The position numbers and the translations under genes were made by a program. The notes below the pieces were generated by a model. That model saw only the letters and a program-made list of their open reading frames with translations, did no database searches and was not told the DNA's origin. This document shows, piece by piece, positions 42,834 to 51,455 of a DNA stretch of 64,000 nt; the stretch's first letter is position 1; each line of letters starts with the position of its first letter. The DNA lies in the NCBI RefSeq assembly GCF_001019615.1, contig NZ_JNBQ01000003.1:248001-312000 (forward strand). The letters are read 5' to 3'. Origin of the DNA: Cellulosimicrobium funkei. Lineage in GTDB: Bacteria > Actinomycetota > Actinomycetes > Actinomycetales > Cellulomonadaceae.

Positions 42834-43763
42834 ATGTCTGACCAGCCCGCACGACCCTCGGAACGCGCCCTCGCCGTCACCGTCCTCGGCCTCGGCGGGA
42901 TGGGCAGCGCGCTCGCTGCCGCGACCGTCGCCGGCCACCCGACGACTGTCTGGAACCGCACGCCGGGACGTGCCGGGGTTCCCGTCGCGGCCGGCGCCCG
43001 CGAGGCGGCGTCGGTGCGCGACGCCGTCACCGCCTCGCCGCTCGTCGTCGCGGTCCTCCTCGACCACGCGTCGGTGCACCAGACGCTGGACCCCGTCGCG
43101 GACGCGCTCGCGGGCCGGACGCTCGTCAACCTCGTGACGACGACGCCCGCGGAGTCGCGCGAGCTCGCCGCCTGGGCCGCGGCCCACGGCATCGACTACC
43201 TCGACGGCGGGATCATGGCCGTCCCCGGGATGATCGGCGGGCCGGGGTCCGAGGTCCTGTACAGCGGGTCGCGCGCGGCGTTCGACGCCGCCCGTCCCGT
43301 GCTCGACACGTGGGGCGGGAGCACGTGGTTCGGCGAGGACCCCGGCCTCGCGCCGCTCTACGACCTCGCGCTGCTCGCGGGGATGTACGCGATGTTCGCG
43401 GGCTTCTTCCACGGCGTCGCGATGGTCGGGACCGCGGGAGTGAGCGCGAGCGACTTCGCGCGCCGGGCGGCGCCCTGGATCGCGGCGATGACGGCGGAGC
43501 TCGCGGGCTACGCCGACGTCATCGACCGCCGCGACTACGGCGGCCCCGGCCAGCAGAGCCTCGAGTTCTCGGACCTGTCCGACATGGTCCGGGCGAGCGC
43601 GGAGGCCGGGCTCGCGACCGACGTCGTCGCGGCCGTCCAGGCGCTGGTCCGCCGTCAGATCGAGGCCGGCCACGGCGCCGACGGGTTCGCACGCGCCGTC
43701 GAGAGCATCCGAGAACCAGCCCGCACCCCCGTCAGCACCGTCACCGCAGGAGGAGGACGATGA
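42834..43763 (+). CDS. NAD(P)-dependent imine-reductase-like / 6PGDH-family dehydrogenase 1
   Basis: A 309-residue enzyme. The Rossmann motif is VLGLGGMGSALAAA (about 17-30) and WNRTPGRAG is the NADP-type loop. LYDLALLAGMY in the C-terminal helical domain fits the imine reductase-like subgroup. GGAGGAACG precedes the ATG. It is coupled to a paralogue just downstream (ATGA). Confidence 0.87.
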   Translation: MSDQPARPSERALAVTVLGLGGMGSALAAATVAGHPTTVWNRTPGRAGVPVAAGAREAASVRDAVTASPLVVAVLLDHASVHQTLDPVADALAGRTLVNLVTTTPAESRELAAWAAAHGIDYLDGGIMAVPGMIGGPGSEVLYSGSRAAFDAARPVLDTWGGSTWFGEDPGLAPLYDLALLAGMYAMFAGFFHGVAMVGTAGVSASDFARRAAPWIAAMTAELAGYADVIDRRDYGGPGQQSLEFSDLSDMVRASAEAGLATDVVAAVQALVRRQIEAGHGADGFARAVESIREPARTPVSTVTAGGGR

Positions 43764-44671
43764 GCGCGCTCACCCCCGTCACCCTGATCGGCCTGGGCCC
43801 GATGGGCCAGGCCATGGTCCGCACGCTGCTCGCCGCGGGCCACCCCGTCACCGTGTGGAACCGCACGCCGTCGCGCGCCGACGCGCTCGTGGCCGAGGGC
43901 GCGGTCCTCGCCGCGACCCCGGCCGAGGCGGTGGCGGCGAGCGACGTCGTCCTGCTGAGCCTGACGGACTACGCGGCGATGTACGACGTCCTCGGCGGGG
44001 CGACGGACGTCCTGCGCGGCCGGACGGTCGTCAACCTCAGCTCGGACACCCCCGGGGCGACCCGCGCCGCGGCCCGGTGGGCGGCCGATCACGGCGCGAC
44101 CCTCGTCGCGGGTGGTGTCATGACGCCCGCGCCGGGCGTCGGGACCGCCGACGCGTACGTGTACTACAGCGGTCCGGAGGCAGCCTTCCGGGCGCACGAG
44201 GCCGCGCTCGCGCTGCTGGGCGCGCCGCGCTACCTCGGGGAGGACCCCGGCCTCGCGCAGCTCCTGTACCAGGCGCAGCTCGACGTGTTCCTCACCGCCC
44301 TGTCGGGCGTCGCGCACGCCGCCGCGCTCGCACAGGCGGCAGGTGTCCCGCCCACACGGTTCGTCCCGGAGGCCCTGCGCACGCTCGTCGAGACGCCGGC
44401 GATGGTCGGGGGAGTCGACGCACCCGGTCCGGCGTTCGAGACCGGCGTGCACCCCGGCCACCTCAGCACCGCCACGATGATGGGCGCGACCGCGGCGCAC
44501 GTCCTCGGGGCGAGCGAGGAGCTGGGGGTCGACACGGCGCTGCCGCGCGCGATCCTGTCCCACTACGAGCGCGCGCTCGCGGCGGGTCACGGTCGGGACA
44601 GCTGGACGGCGATCTTCGAGGTCATCAGGGCGCCGCGGGCCGCGGTCCCCGAGACGGCGCCCGTCGAGTGA
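43760..44671 (+). CDS. NAD(P)-dependent imine-reductase-like / 6PGDH-family dehydrogenase 2
   Basis: A 303-residue paralogue of the preceding gene: LIGLGPMGQAMV is the nucleotide motif, VWNRTPSRADALV the loop, and GEDPGLAQLLYQAQLD aligns with GEDPGLAPLYDLALL of the first copy. It starts inside the stop overlap. Its TGA lies at the edge of a long palindrome (44670-44727). Confidence 0.87.
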   Translation: MSALTPVTLIGLGPMGQAMVRTLLAAGHPVTVWNRTPSRADALVAEGAVLAATPAEAVAASDVVLLSLTDYAAMYDVLGGATDVLRGRTVVNLSSDTPGATRAAARWAADHGATLVAGGVMTPAPGVGTADAYVYYSGPEAAFRAHEAALALLGAPRYLGEDPGLAQLLYQAQLDVFLTALSGVAHAAALAQAAGVPPTRFVPEALRTLVETPAMVGGVDAPGPAFETGVHPGHLSTATMMGATAAHVLGASEELGVDTALPRAILSHYERALAAGHGRDSWTAIFEVIRAPRAAVPETAPVE

Positions 44672-44727
44672 TGCGCTCCCGTCCGAGTGATGCGTCCCGG
44701 AGCGCATCACTCGGACGGGAACGCATC
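44670..44727. terminator. Long palindrome overlapping the dehydrogenase stop codon
   Basis: 25-nt arms (44670-44694 and 44703-44727) pair at 24 of 25 positions around an 8-nt loop. The stop codon of the preceding gene (44669-44671) overlaps the left arm. The 13-bp string before it (GTCGAGTGATGCG) is nearly repeated inside the arm. Confidence 0.8.
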
Positions 44728-44761
44728 GTTCGCCGTCGGTGCCGCACTCTAGGCTCGGGGC

Positions 44762-45427
44762 GTGCCTCCCAAGAAGCCGACGACCGAGCCGCCCGTGATC
44801 GACCCGGTCGTCCTGGACGACCTCCAGCGCGGCGACGCCTACGATCTCGAGGCGGAGGCCGACCTCGAGGGGTTCGAGCTCGTCGACCTCCGCCTCGACC
44901 GGCTCGACCTGCACGGCGCGAGCGTGTTCTCGACGCGGCTCGACCAGGTCCGCGCCGACGAGGCCGACCTCGGGGCGGTGACGCTCACGGAGGTGGTGCT
45001 CGACCGCCTCGACGTGCCCGTGCTGCGCGGGACGCGCGGCCGGTGGCGCGAGGTCGAGGTGCGGGGCGCGCGCCTCGGGTCGGCCGAGCTCTACGAGTCG
45101 TCGTGGGCGGGGGTCCGGTTCGTCGGCTGCAAGCTCGGGTTCGTCAACCTGCGGGGCGCGACCCTGCGCGACGTGATGTTCACCGACTGCACGATCGACG
45201 AGCTGGACCTCGTCGCGGCGGACGCGCTGCGCGTCGCGTTCGAGGGCACGCGCGTGCGCCGGCTTGACGTGCAGGCCTCAACGCTCGCGCACGTCGACCT
45301 GCGCGGCGCGGAGATCGACGAGCTGAGCGGCATCGAGTCGCTGCGGGGCTCGACGATCGACTCGACCCAGCTCGCGCGCCTGGCGGCGACGTTCGCGCAC
45401 AGCCTCGGCATCACGGTCACCGACTGA
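44762..45427 (+). CDS. Pentapeptide-repeat-like protein
   Basis: A 221-residue protein whose middle (about 60-190) is a right-handed quadrilateral-helix-like repeat with an L/F every five residues (LRGATLRDVMFTDCTIDEL; LDVQASTLAHVDLRGAEIDEL). Such proteins often mimic DNA or act in protein binding. No signal peptide or catalytic motif. It starts 91 bp after the dehydrogenase operon, behind the palindrome. The start is a GTG with no strong Shine-Dalgarno. Confidence 0.8.
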   Translation: MPPKKPTTEPPVIDPVVLDDLQRGDAYDLEAEADLEGFELVDLRLDRLDLHGASVFSTRLDQVRADEADLGAVTLTEVVLDRLDVPVLRGTRGRWREVEVRGARLGSAELYESSWAGVRFVGCKLGFVNLRGATLRDVMFTDCTIDELDLVAADALRVAFEGTRVRRLDVQASTLAHVDLRGAEIDELSGIESLRGSTIDSTQLARLAATFAHSLGITVTD

Positions 45428-45439
45428 CCGGGAGATAGG

Positions 45440-46345
45440 GTGCGCGACGTGACCGACGCGACGCACCCGTCCACCGCGCTGCCCGACCCCGCCGGGACCG
45501 AGGTCCTCGTCGCCGGACCGGCGTCGTGGAACCTCCTCGTCCAGCTCGACGAGCTGCCCGCGCCCACGCCGCACACCGTCTTCGCCCGGTCGCACCGCGC
45601 CACCGTGGGCGGGACGTCGGCGGGCAAGGCGCTCAACCTCGCGCGGCTCGGCCGGTCGGTGCTGCTGCGCACCGTCCTCGGGGCGGACGACGACGGCGCG
45701 CGCGTCCGGTCCGTGCTCGAGGGTGCGGGCGTCCGGGTGCTCGCGGAACCCTCGCCCGACGGGTGCACCGAGAGCCACCTCAACCTCATGGACGCCGACG
45801 GCGGGCGCGTCTCGGTCTATCTGCGCGCCCCCGGCGAGGTCCCGGCCCAGGGCCCGTCGTGGGACGCCGCCGTCGCGACGCTCGACGCGGCGCGGGCCGT
45901 CGTCGTCGACCTCGCGGTCCCGGCGCTGCCCGTGCTCGACCTCGCGGTGTCGCGCGGGCGCGACGTCTGGGTCGACCTGCACGACTACGACGGCGAGTCC
46001 GCGTTCCACCGGCCGTGGGTCGACGCGGGGACGCACGTGTTCCTCAGCGGGGACCGCCTCGAGGACTGGCGCGGCTTCATGTCCGCGCGGGTCGACGCGG
46101 GCGCGCGGCTCGTGGTGTGCACGCACGGGTCGCGCGGCGCCGTCGCGCTCACTCCCGAGGGAGGTTTCGTCGAGGTGCCCGCGCAGCACGTGCCGCGCGT
46201 CGTCGACACGAACGGTGCGGGCGACGGCTTCTTCGCGGGCTTCCTCGACGCCCACCTGCGGGGCGCGGGCGTCGAGGAGGCGATGACGGCGGGTGCCCGG
46301 CACGCCGCGCTCGTCGTGCAGAGCCCGGACCTCGTCCCGGCCTGA
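45440..46345 (+). CDS. PfkB family carbohydrate kinase
   Basis: A 301-residue sugar kinase. The signature DTNGAGDGFFAGFL (Asp262 as the general base) and the N-terminal GGTSAGKALNLARLG are present. GTG start 13 bp after the pentapeptide gene, so the two are probably co-transcribed. The substrate is not predictable; ribokinase-type members phosphorylate sugars or nucleosides. Confidence 0.88.
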   Translation: MRDVTDATHPSTALPDPAGTEVLVAGPASWNLLVQLDELPAPTPHTVFARSHRATVGGTSAGKALNLARLGRSVLLRTVLGADDDGARVRSVLEGAGVRVLAEPSPDGCTESHLNLMDADGGRVSVYLRAPGEVPAQGPSWDAAVATLDAARAVVVDLAVPALPVLDLAVSRGRDVWVDLHDYDGESAFHRPWVDAGTHVFLSGDRLEDWRGFMSARVDAGARLVVCTHGSRGAVALTPEGGFVEVPAQHVPRVVDTNGAGDGFFAGFLDAHLRGAGVEEAMTAGARHAALVVQSPDLVPA

Positions 46346-46377
46346 CGGCCGGCCCGGCGTCGGCGCGAGGCGCGGGG

Positions 46378-47445
46378 TCAGCGTGCGGCGCCGACGGGAG
46401 CGGCCGCGGGTGCGACGTCGTCCGCCTCGCGCAGGGCGGCGGCGGTCGCCGCGCCGCGGTCGCGGAAGTGGCCGACGAGGGAGAGCAGGAGCCCGAGCGC
46501 GGCCCAGCCCGTGAGCACGAGCCAGGGGAAGGTCGTGTCCGCGCCGGGGAAGTATGACAGGTCGCGCAGCAGCGTCGCGGACGCGCCCGGCGGGAACCAC
46601 TGGCCGACGGCGCCCCACGGGCTGAGCAGGAACTCGACCGGCATGGCGGCGGCGGAGAGCGGGTTCGCGACGAGCAGGAACAGGACGGGGCCGACGGCGA
46701 TACCGGGACGCCCGAGCACCGCGACGGCGCCGACGATCGTGCCGCCGATGCCGAGCAGCGTGAGCCCGACCGCGAGCGAGTCGGCGAGGTACGCGCCGTG
46801 CAGGCCGCCGAGCCCGTGCAGGATCCCCGCGATCGCGAGCCCACCGACCACCGAGTAGACCCCGAGCGCCGCGACGCGCCGCCACACCCCGACGACGGCG
46901 AGCGAGATCGCGATGCCGCCGACCATGCCGCCGAGCACGAGCGGGAACGATGCCGCGGCGAGCGTGGAGCCGCGCGGGTCGTCGACCGAGAGCGGGACGA
47001 CGTCGGTCACCGCCACGGTCGGGACGGCCTCGGCGGGCGCGCCCTGGGCGGTCGCGGCGGCGGAGACCTGGGCCTGGAGCGCGGGCTGGAGCCCGGCGAG
47101 GAGCTGCGCGACGGCGGGGCTCGCCGCCGAGGCGGTGAGCACCTCCGGCTGCTGCCCGAGGACGAGCGCGCCGTACGCGTCGCGGGACTCGACGAGGTCG
47201 ACGGCCGTGTCGCGGTCGGCGACGGCGACGAGCTCGATCGCGCCCTCGGCGTTCTGGTCGAGCCCGGCCTGCACCTGGGCGACGACGGCGGGGTCGCCCG
47301 CGGCCGCGACCGGGAGGTCTTTCGGCTCGGCGGTGACCGACGGCCAGAGGAACGCGAGGACGACGACCGCGACGAGGGCGACGAGCCCGACGGCGGTCGT
47401 CACGACGCGCGGCCAGTGCGTGTGCGGGGCGGCGGCGGAGCTCAT
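46378..47445 (-). CDS. ABC-2/Pip-like membrane protein (DUF3533-like)
   Basis: A 355-residue protein with an N-terminal membrane segment (about 13-33), an external region (about 40-155) and about five helices (about 165-330). The layout follows the YhgE/Pip and ABC-2 membrane family, and it lacks an ATPase domain. It may export a small amphiphile or stabilise another exporter. It is divergent from a TetR gene with a clear palindrome between them. Confidence 0.78.
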   Translation of the reverse strand: MSSAAAPHTHWPRVVTTAVGLVALVAVVVLAFLWPSVTAEPKDLPVAAAGDPAVVAQVQAGLDQNAEGAIELVAVADRDTAVDLVESRDAYGALVLGQQPEVLTASAASPAVAQLLAGLQPALQAQVSAAATAQGAPAEAVPTVAVTDVVPLSVDDPRGSTLAAASFPLVLGGMVGGIAISLAVVGVWRRVAALGVYSVVGGLAIAGILHGLGGLHGAYLADSLAVGLTLLGIGGTIVGAVAVLGRPGIAVGPVLFLLVANPLSAAAMPVEFLLSPWGAVGQWFPPGASATLLRDLSYFPGADTTFPWLVLTGWAALGLLLSLVGHFRDRGAATAAALREADDVAPAAAPVGAAR

Positions 47446-47462
47446 GGGGAGACCTCTCGTAA

Positions 47463-47476
47463 AACGAATGTTCGTT
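47463..47476. promoter_or_regulatory. TetR operator AACGAA-TG-TTCGTT
   Basis: A perfect 6-bp-arm palindrome 18 bp upstream of the membrane protein start. A related AACG-TT-CGTT element at 47514-47523 lies 18 bp before the TetR start. Confidence 0.65.
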
Positions 47477-47540
47477 CTCTATAGGGTCGGCCTGCCCGTC
47501 GCCTCCTGTCAAGAACGTTCGTTCGGTTTAGGGTGGGCGG

Positions 47541-48134
47541 ATGCCCCGGGTGAGTGACGAGTACCGAGCGCAGCGGCGCGACGACATCGCCGCCGCAGCG
47601 CTGCGCGTGTTCCGCCGCAAGGGCTTCGCCGCGACCTCGATGGCGGAGATCATCGCCGAGTCCGGGCTGTCCGCGGGCGCGATCTACGGCTACTACGACT
47701 CCAAGATGGCGATCGTCCACGACGTCGCGGGCCGGATCGTCGGCGGGCGCATCGCCGACGTCGAGCGGCTCGCCGAGCGCGACCCGCTCCCCCCGCCGTC
47801 CGACCTCGTCGCCGTCCTCATGCACGGGGTGGTGCGCGAGATCGGCAGCACCGCGATCCTGCTCCAGGTCTGGGGCGAGGCCGTGACCGACCCCCGCATC
47901 CTCGAGTTCGCCTCGGCCGTCCTCGCCCGCCTGCGCTCGGTCTTCGCCGACTACGTCGCCGCCTGGCACGTGCGCACCCACGGCCTCGACCCCGCACGCG
48001 CGGCGGAGTTCGGCGCCGAGCAGGCGCCGCTGTTCGTCGCCGCGTGCCAGGGCTTCATCGTCCAGAGCGCGCTCATGGACGACTTCGACGCCGACGCCTA
48101 CCTCGACCGCACGACCCGCCACCTCCCGCGCTGA
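47541..48134 (+). CDS. TetR family regulator
   Basis: A 197-residue regulator. The HTH is at about 15-58 (RRKGFAATSMAEIIAESG, then LSAGAIYGYYDSKMAI). The C-terminal domain resembles TetR_C_6-like types. It is divergent from the ABC-2/Pip-like gene and very likely represses it. ATG at 47541. Confidence 0.9.
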   Translation: MPRVSDEYRAQRRDDIAAAALRVFRRKGFAATSMAEIIAESGLSAGAIYGYYDSKMAIVHDVAGRIVGGRIADVERLAERDPLPPPSDLVAVLMHGVVREIGSTAILLQVWGEAVTDPRILEFASAVLARLRSVFADYVAAWHVRTHGLDPARAAEFGAEQAPLFVAACQGFIVQSALMDDFDADAYLDRTTRHLPR

Positions 48135-48164
48135 CGGCACGACCACCGGGGCAATGCCGGGCTC

Positions 48165-48180
48165 GCGCCCGTGGGCGCGG
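48165..48180. terminator. Hairpin between convergent TetR and response regulator genes
   Basis: CGCGCC-CGTG-GGCGCG, six base pairs with a 4-nt loop, ending just before the stop of the minus-strand gene. Confidence 0.5.
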
Positions 48181-48957
48181 TCAGGCGAGGCCCGTGTCGC
48201 GGGCGACGATGGCCGCCTGCATGCGGGTGGCGACGCCGAGCTTGGCGAGGACGCGCGAGACGTGCGTCTTGGCCGTGGCCTCGGTGATGTAGAGGTCCGT
48301 CGCGATGCCCTGGTTCGAGAGGCCGCGGCCGAGCGCCGCGAGCACGTCCACCTCGCGGGGGGTGAGGTCGGCGAGCCGTGGGTCCTGGTCCGGTCCGCTC
48401 GCGGCGTTCCGCCCGGCGGCGGGTGCCGGTGCGGCGCCGGCCGTGCCCGACGGCGGACCCGCGGCCGGGTCGGCCGTCCCGCCCGGGCGGGTGGTCGAGG
48501 CGGGGCGCGGGGCGCCGTCGGGGGCCGGGCCGCGGGCGAACGCGGCGAGGAGACGGCGGGTGACCTCGGGCGCGAGGACGCCGTCTCCGTCGGCGACGCG
48601 GCGGACGGCGTCGAGCAGCGCGGCGGGCTCCGCGGACTTGAGGAGGAAGCCCGCGGCGCCCGCCCGGAGCGCGCCGTCGACGTACTCGTCGAGGTCGAAG
48701 GTCGTGAGCACGAGGACGTCGGCGAGCCCTTCGCTCGTGATGACGCGCGTGGCCTCGATGCCGTCGACGCCGGGCATGCGCAGGTCCATGAGCACGACGT
48801 CGGGCCGCAGCGCCCGGACGTTGGTGATCGCCGCGGTGCCGTCGGACGCCTCGCCGACGACCTCGACGTCGTCGGCGGCGTCGAGCAGGAGACGCAGGCC
48901 CGCGCGGATCGCGGCGTGGTCGTCGGCCAGCAGCACCCGGACCGGTCGTGGCGTCAC
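48181..48957 (-). CDS. LuxR/NarL family response regulator
   Basis: A 258-residue regulator. The receiver domain is at about 6-122 with Asp58 in LMDLRMPG as the phospho-acceptor, and the HTH_LuxR is at about 190-250 (DLTPREVDVLAALGRGLSNQGIA). The two are joined by a long Pro/Ala/Gly linker (about 135-185), which is unusual. The GTG start overlaps the histidine kinase stop (GTGA). Confidence 0.92.
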   Translation of the reverse strand: MTPRPVRVLLADDHAAIRAGLRLLLDAADDVEVVGEASDGTAAITNVRALRPDVVLMDLRMPGVDGIEATRVITSEGLADVLVLTTFDLDEYVDGALRAGAAGFLLKSAEPAALLDAVRRVADGDGVLAPEVTRRLLAAFARGPAPDGAPRPASTTRPGGTADPAAGPPSGTAGAAPAPAAGRNAASGPDQDPRLADLTPREVDVLAALGRGLSNQGIATDLYITEATAKTHVSRVLAKLGVATRMQAAIVARDTGLA

Positions 48958-50327
48958 GCGCTCTCCTTCTCGATCTGGCGCTCGGCGACCGGGACGGCCG
49001 CGCGCACGACCCACCCGCCGGCCGCCGTCGGCCCGGCGTCGAACGTCCCGCCGAGGCCGTCCGCCCGCTCACGCATGGTCAGCAGCCCGGTGCCGGCGCT
49101 CAGCGGGGCCTCGACCGGCGCCGCCGAGCCCGGCGCGCCGTCGTCGCGCACCTCGAGCACGACGGCCGACCCGTCGCGGACGAGCCGCACCGTCACGGGC
49201 GACCCCGGCGCGTGCTTGAGCGCGTTGGTCACGGCCTCCTGCGCGATCCGGAACAGGGCCTGGTCCGCCGCGGCGGGCAGTGCCGACGCGGCGACGTCGT
49301 CGGGGTCGTCGAGCGTGACCGCGGTGGTCGCGCGCGCGGCGTCGAGCAGCGCGTCGAGGCCCGCGAGCCGACCTGGCGCGGCGACGGCGTCGGGGACGTC
49401 GTCGCGCCGGCCCTCCGTGCGCAGCAGCAGGATCATCGACCGCATCTCGTCCAGGGATGCGACGGCGCTCGCGCGCACCTGCTGGAGCGCAGCCCGGTCC
49501 TTCGTCGCGTCGGGCGGCAGTGCGAGCGCGGCGCCGGAGTGGATCGCGATGGTGGACAGGTGCGACGCGATGACGTCGTGCAGGTCGCGCGCCATCGCGG
49601 CGCGCTCCGCCTGCACCGCCTCGTGCCGGTCGAGCTCGGCGATGCGTTCGAGGTCGCTCGCCCGCTGCCGCTCCAGGTCCGCGGTGCGTGCCGCGGCCTC
49701 GGCCTCGCGCGCCGCGAGGTCGGCGCGCTCGCCCGCGAGCTCGGCGAGCTCGCTCTTGGTCCGCACGTTCGTCGCCCACCACATCGGCACGAGGAGCACG
49801 GCGCCGAGCTGGAGACCCATGTAGACGAACTGCCGCACGTCGCGCGCGGCCTCGCCCGCCGCGACGGAGCCCAGGACGGCGACGGTCACGGCCACTCCCC
49901 AGAGCCACGCGCGCGCCCGCGGCCCCGACCACAGCGCGGCGGCGTACAGCAGGTCCCACAGGACGAGCGTGATCGCGAGGCTGCCGCCCCACCGGATGTC
50001 GACGGCGGTGACGGCGACGCCCCCGAGGAGCGCCAGGATCGGGTGGGCGCGCTTGACGAGGATGAGGAGGCACCCGACCCCGAGCAGGGCGACCCGCCAC
50101 CACGCCTCCGCCGGCTCGACGACGAACGGTGCCCGGACGATCCCGACGAGGCCCACCTCGAGGAGGACCCACCCGAGGACGAACGTGGTGACGGCGGAGA
50201 AGGCGTCGTTCCGGCGGTCCTCGATGCGCCAGACCTGGGGGAGCGACCAGACCGCCGCCTGCCAGGTGCCGTCGCGCCCGGGCGCGACGGGGCGCACCTC
50301 GTCCGTGCCGCCGTGCTCCGTGCTCAC
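48954..50327 (-). CDS. Two-component sensor histidine kinase (HisKA_3)
   Basis: A 457-residue kinase. Five to six membrane segments lie between about 40 and 180 with no large extracytoplasmic domain. A coiled-coil linker follows (about 185-240). The phosphorylated His is His250 in ARDLHDVIASHLS, and an ATPase domain (QEAVTNALKHAPGSP; GTGLLTMRERADGLGG) completes it. It is coupled to the response regulator. The signal is unknown. Confidence 0.92.
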   Translation of the reverse strand: MSTEHGGTDEVRPVAPGRDGTWQAAVWSLPQVWRIEDRRNDAFSAVTTFVLGWVLLEVGLVGIVRAPFVVEPAEAWWRVALLGVGCLLILVKRAHPILALLGGVAVTAVDIRWGGSLAITLVLWDLLYAAALWSGPRARAWLWGVAVTVAVLGSVAAGEAARDVRQFVYMGLQLGAVLLVPMWWATNVRTKSELAELAGERADLAAREAEAAARTADLERQRASDLERIAELDRHEAVQAERAAMARDLHDVIASHLSTIAIHSGAALALPPDATKDRAALQQVRASAVASLDEMRSMILLLRTEGRRDDVPDAVAAPGRLAGLDALLDAARATTAVTLDDPDDVAASALPAAADQALFRIAQEAVTNALKHAPGSPVTVRLVRDGSAVVLEVRDDGAPGSAAPVEAPLSAGTGLLTMRERADGLGGTFDAGPTAAGGWVVRAAVPVAERQIEKESA

Positions 50328-50477
50328 GCACCCATCCCAGCACAGCGCGCCGTTCCCCGGATCGGCCGAACGGTGTACGACGGCGGTGTCACCGTCCCCG
50401 CGGGCGGCTCGCCGAGGGCAGCAGGTCGGTCGTTCGCCCGACGCCAGGACGGTGCCTCGTAGGCGAGGCTCGACGCC

Positions 50478-51368
50478 ATGGACATCCCTCTCGACCTCGA
50501 CTCCGTCGGCGGGCCGGGCCTCGGGCTCGCCGCGATGGCGGGCGTGCTCGTCGTGCTGGCCCTCATCGACTCCACGAGCTTCGGCACGCTGCTGATCCCC
50601 GTCTGGCTGCTCCTCGCCCCGGGCCGCCTGCGTGCCGGGCGGGTGCTCGTCTACCTCGGCACGGTCGCCGCGTTCTACCTGGCCGTCGGGATCGTCGTCC
50701 TGCTGGGCGCGGGGGCCTTCCTCGACCGGTTCGGCGACGTCCTGGATACCCGCGCCGCCGCGATCGTGCAGCTGCTGCTCGGCATCGGCCTGTTCGCGCT
50801 GAGCTTCCGGTTCGACAGCAAGCGTGCGGCCCGGCGTGACGCGCGCGCGGCCGCCGCGGGACCGGTGACGGTCGTCGCGCGGCCGTCCGTCCCGGGGGAG
50901 GGCGCGGGCGACGCTCCCGGCGTGACGACGGGGACGACGTCGGCCCCGCGCCCGGGGCGGTTGTCCCGCTGGCGTGAGCGCGCGCTGGGGATCGAGGCGG
51001 ACGCCGCCGGTGCCGGCACGGTCCGCACCCGGCCCTCGGTGCTGCCGCTCGTGGGGCTCGCGCTGGGCGCCGTCGCGATCGAGGTCGGGACGATGCTGCC
51101 GTACCTCGCCGCGATCGGGCTGCTCACGACGTCGGGCGTCGGCTGGCCCGCGACGGGCGGCATCCTCGCGGCCTACTGCGTCGTGATGGTCGCGCCCGCG
51201 CTCCTGCTGCTGCTCGGGCGCCTCGTCGCGGCGCGGGCGGTCGACCCGCTGCTGCGCCGGCTCGACGCGTGGCTGACGAGGAACGCGACCGACATGACCG
51301 GCTGGGTGCTGGGGATCCTCGGCGTCCTGCTCGCGCTCAACGCGTTCGGCCGCCTCGGCTGGACCTGA
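50478..51368 (+). CDS. GAP-family (Sap/LysE-like) membrane protein
   Basis: A 296-residue protein with about six membrane segments and a long cytosolic loop (about 115-175). The N-terminal DSTSFGTLLIPVWLLL is typical of the GAP family (GPL-addressing/LysE-like). Its role here is unknown; relatives export or flip lipids in mycobacteria. It is divergent from the histidine kinase with 150 bp between them. Confidence 0.75.
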   Translation: MDIPLDLDSVGGPGLGLAAMAGVLVVLALIDSTSFGTLLIPVWLLLAPGRLRAGRVLVYLGTVAAFYLAVGIVVLLGAGAFLDRFGDVLDTRAAAIVQLLLGIGLFALSFRFDSKRAARRDARAAAAGPVTVVARPSVPGEGAGDAPGVTTGTTSAPRPGRLSRWRERALGIEADAAGAGTVRTRPSVLPLVGLALGAVAIEVGTMLPYLAAIGLLTTSGVGWPATGGILAAYCVVMVAPALLLLLGRLVAARAVDPLLRRLDAWLTRNATDMTGWVLGILGVLLALNAFGRLGWT

Positions 51369-51384
51369 GCAGGTCGCGCGCCCC

Positions 51385-51431
51385 GCACGGCGACGGCCCG
51401 CCCGGACGTTCCGGGCGGGCCGTCGCCGTGC
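51385..51431. terminator. Strong bidirectional hairpin terminator
   Basis: Perfect 21-nt arms (51385-51405 and 51411-51431) around a 5-nt loop, ACGTT, between convergent genes. It is the most regular terminator in the window. Confidence 0.93.
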
Positions 51432-51455
51432 CACCGGCATGAGCCGGTCAGCCGG

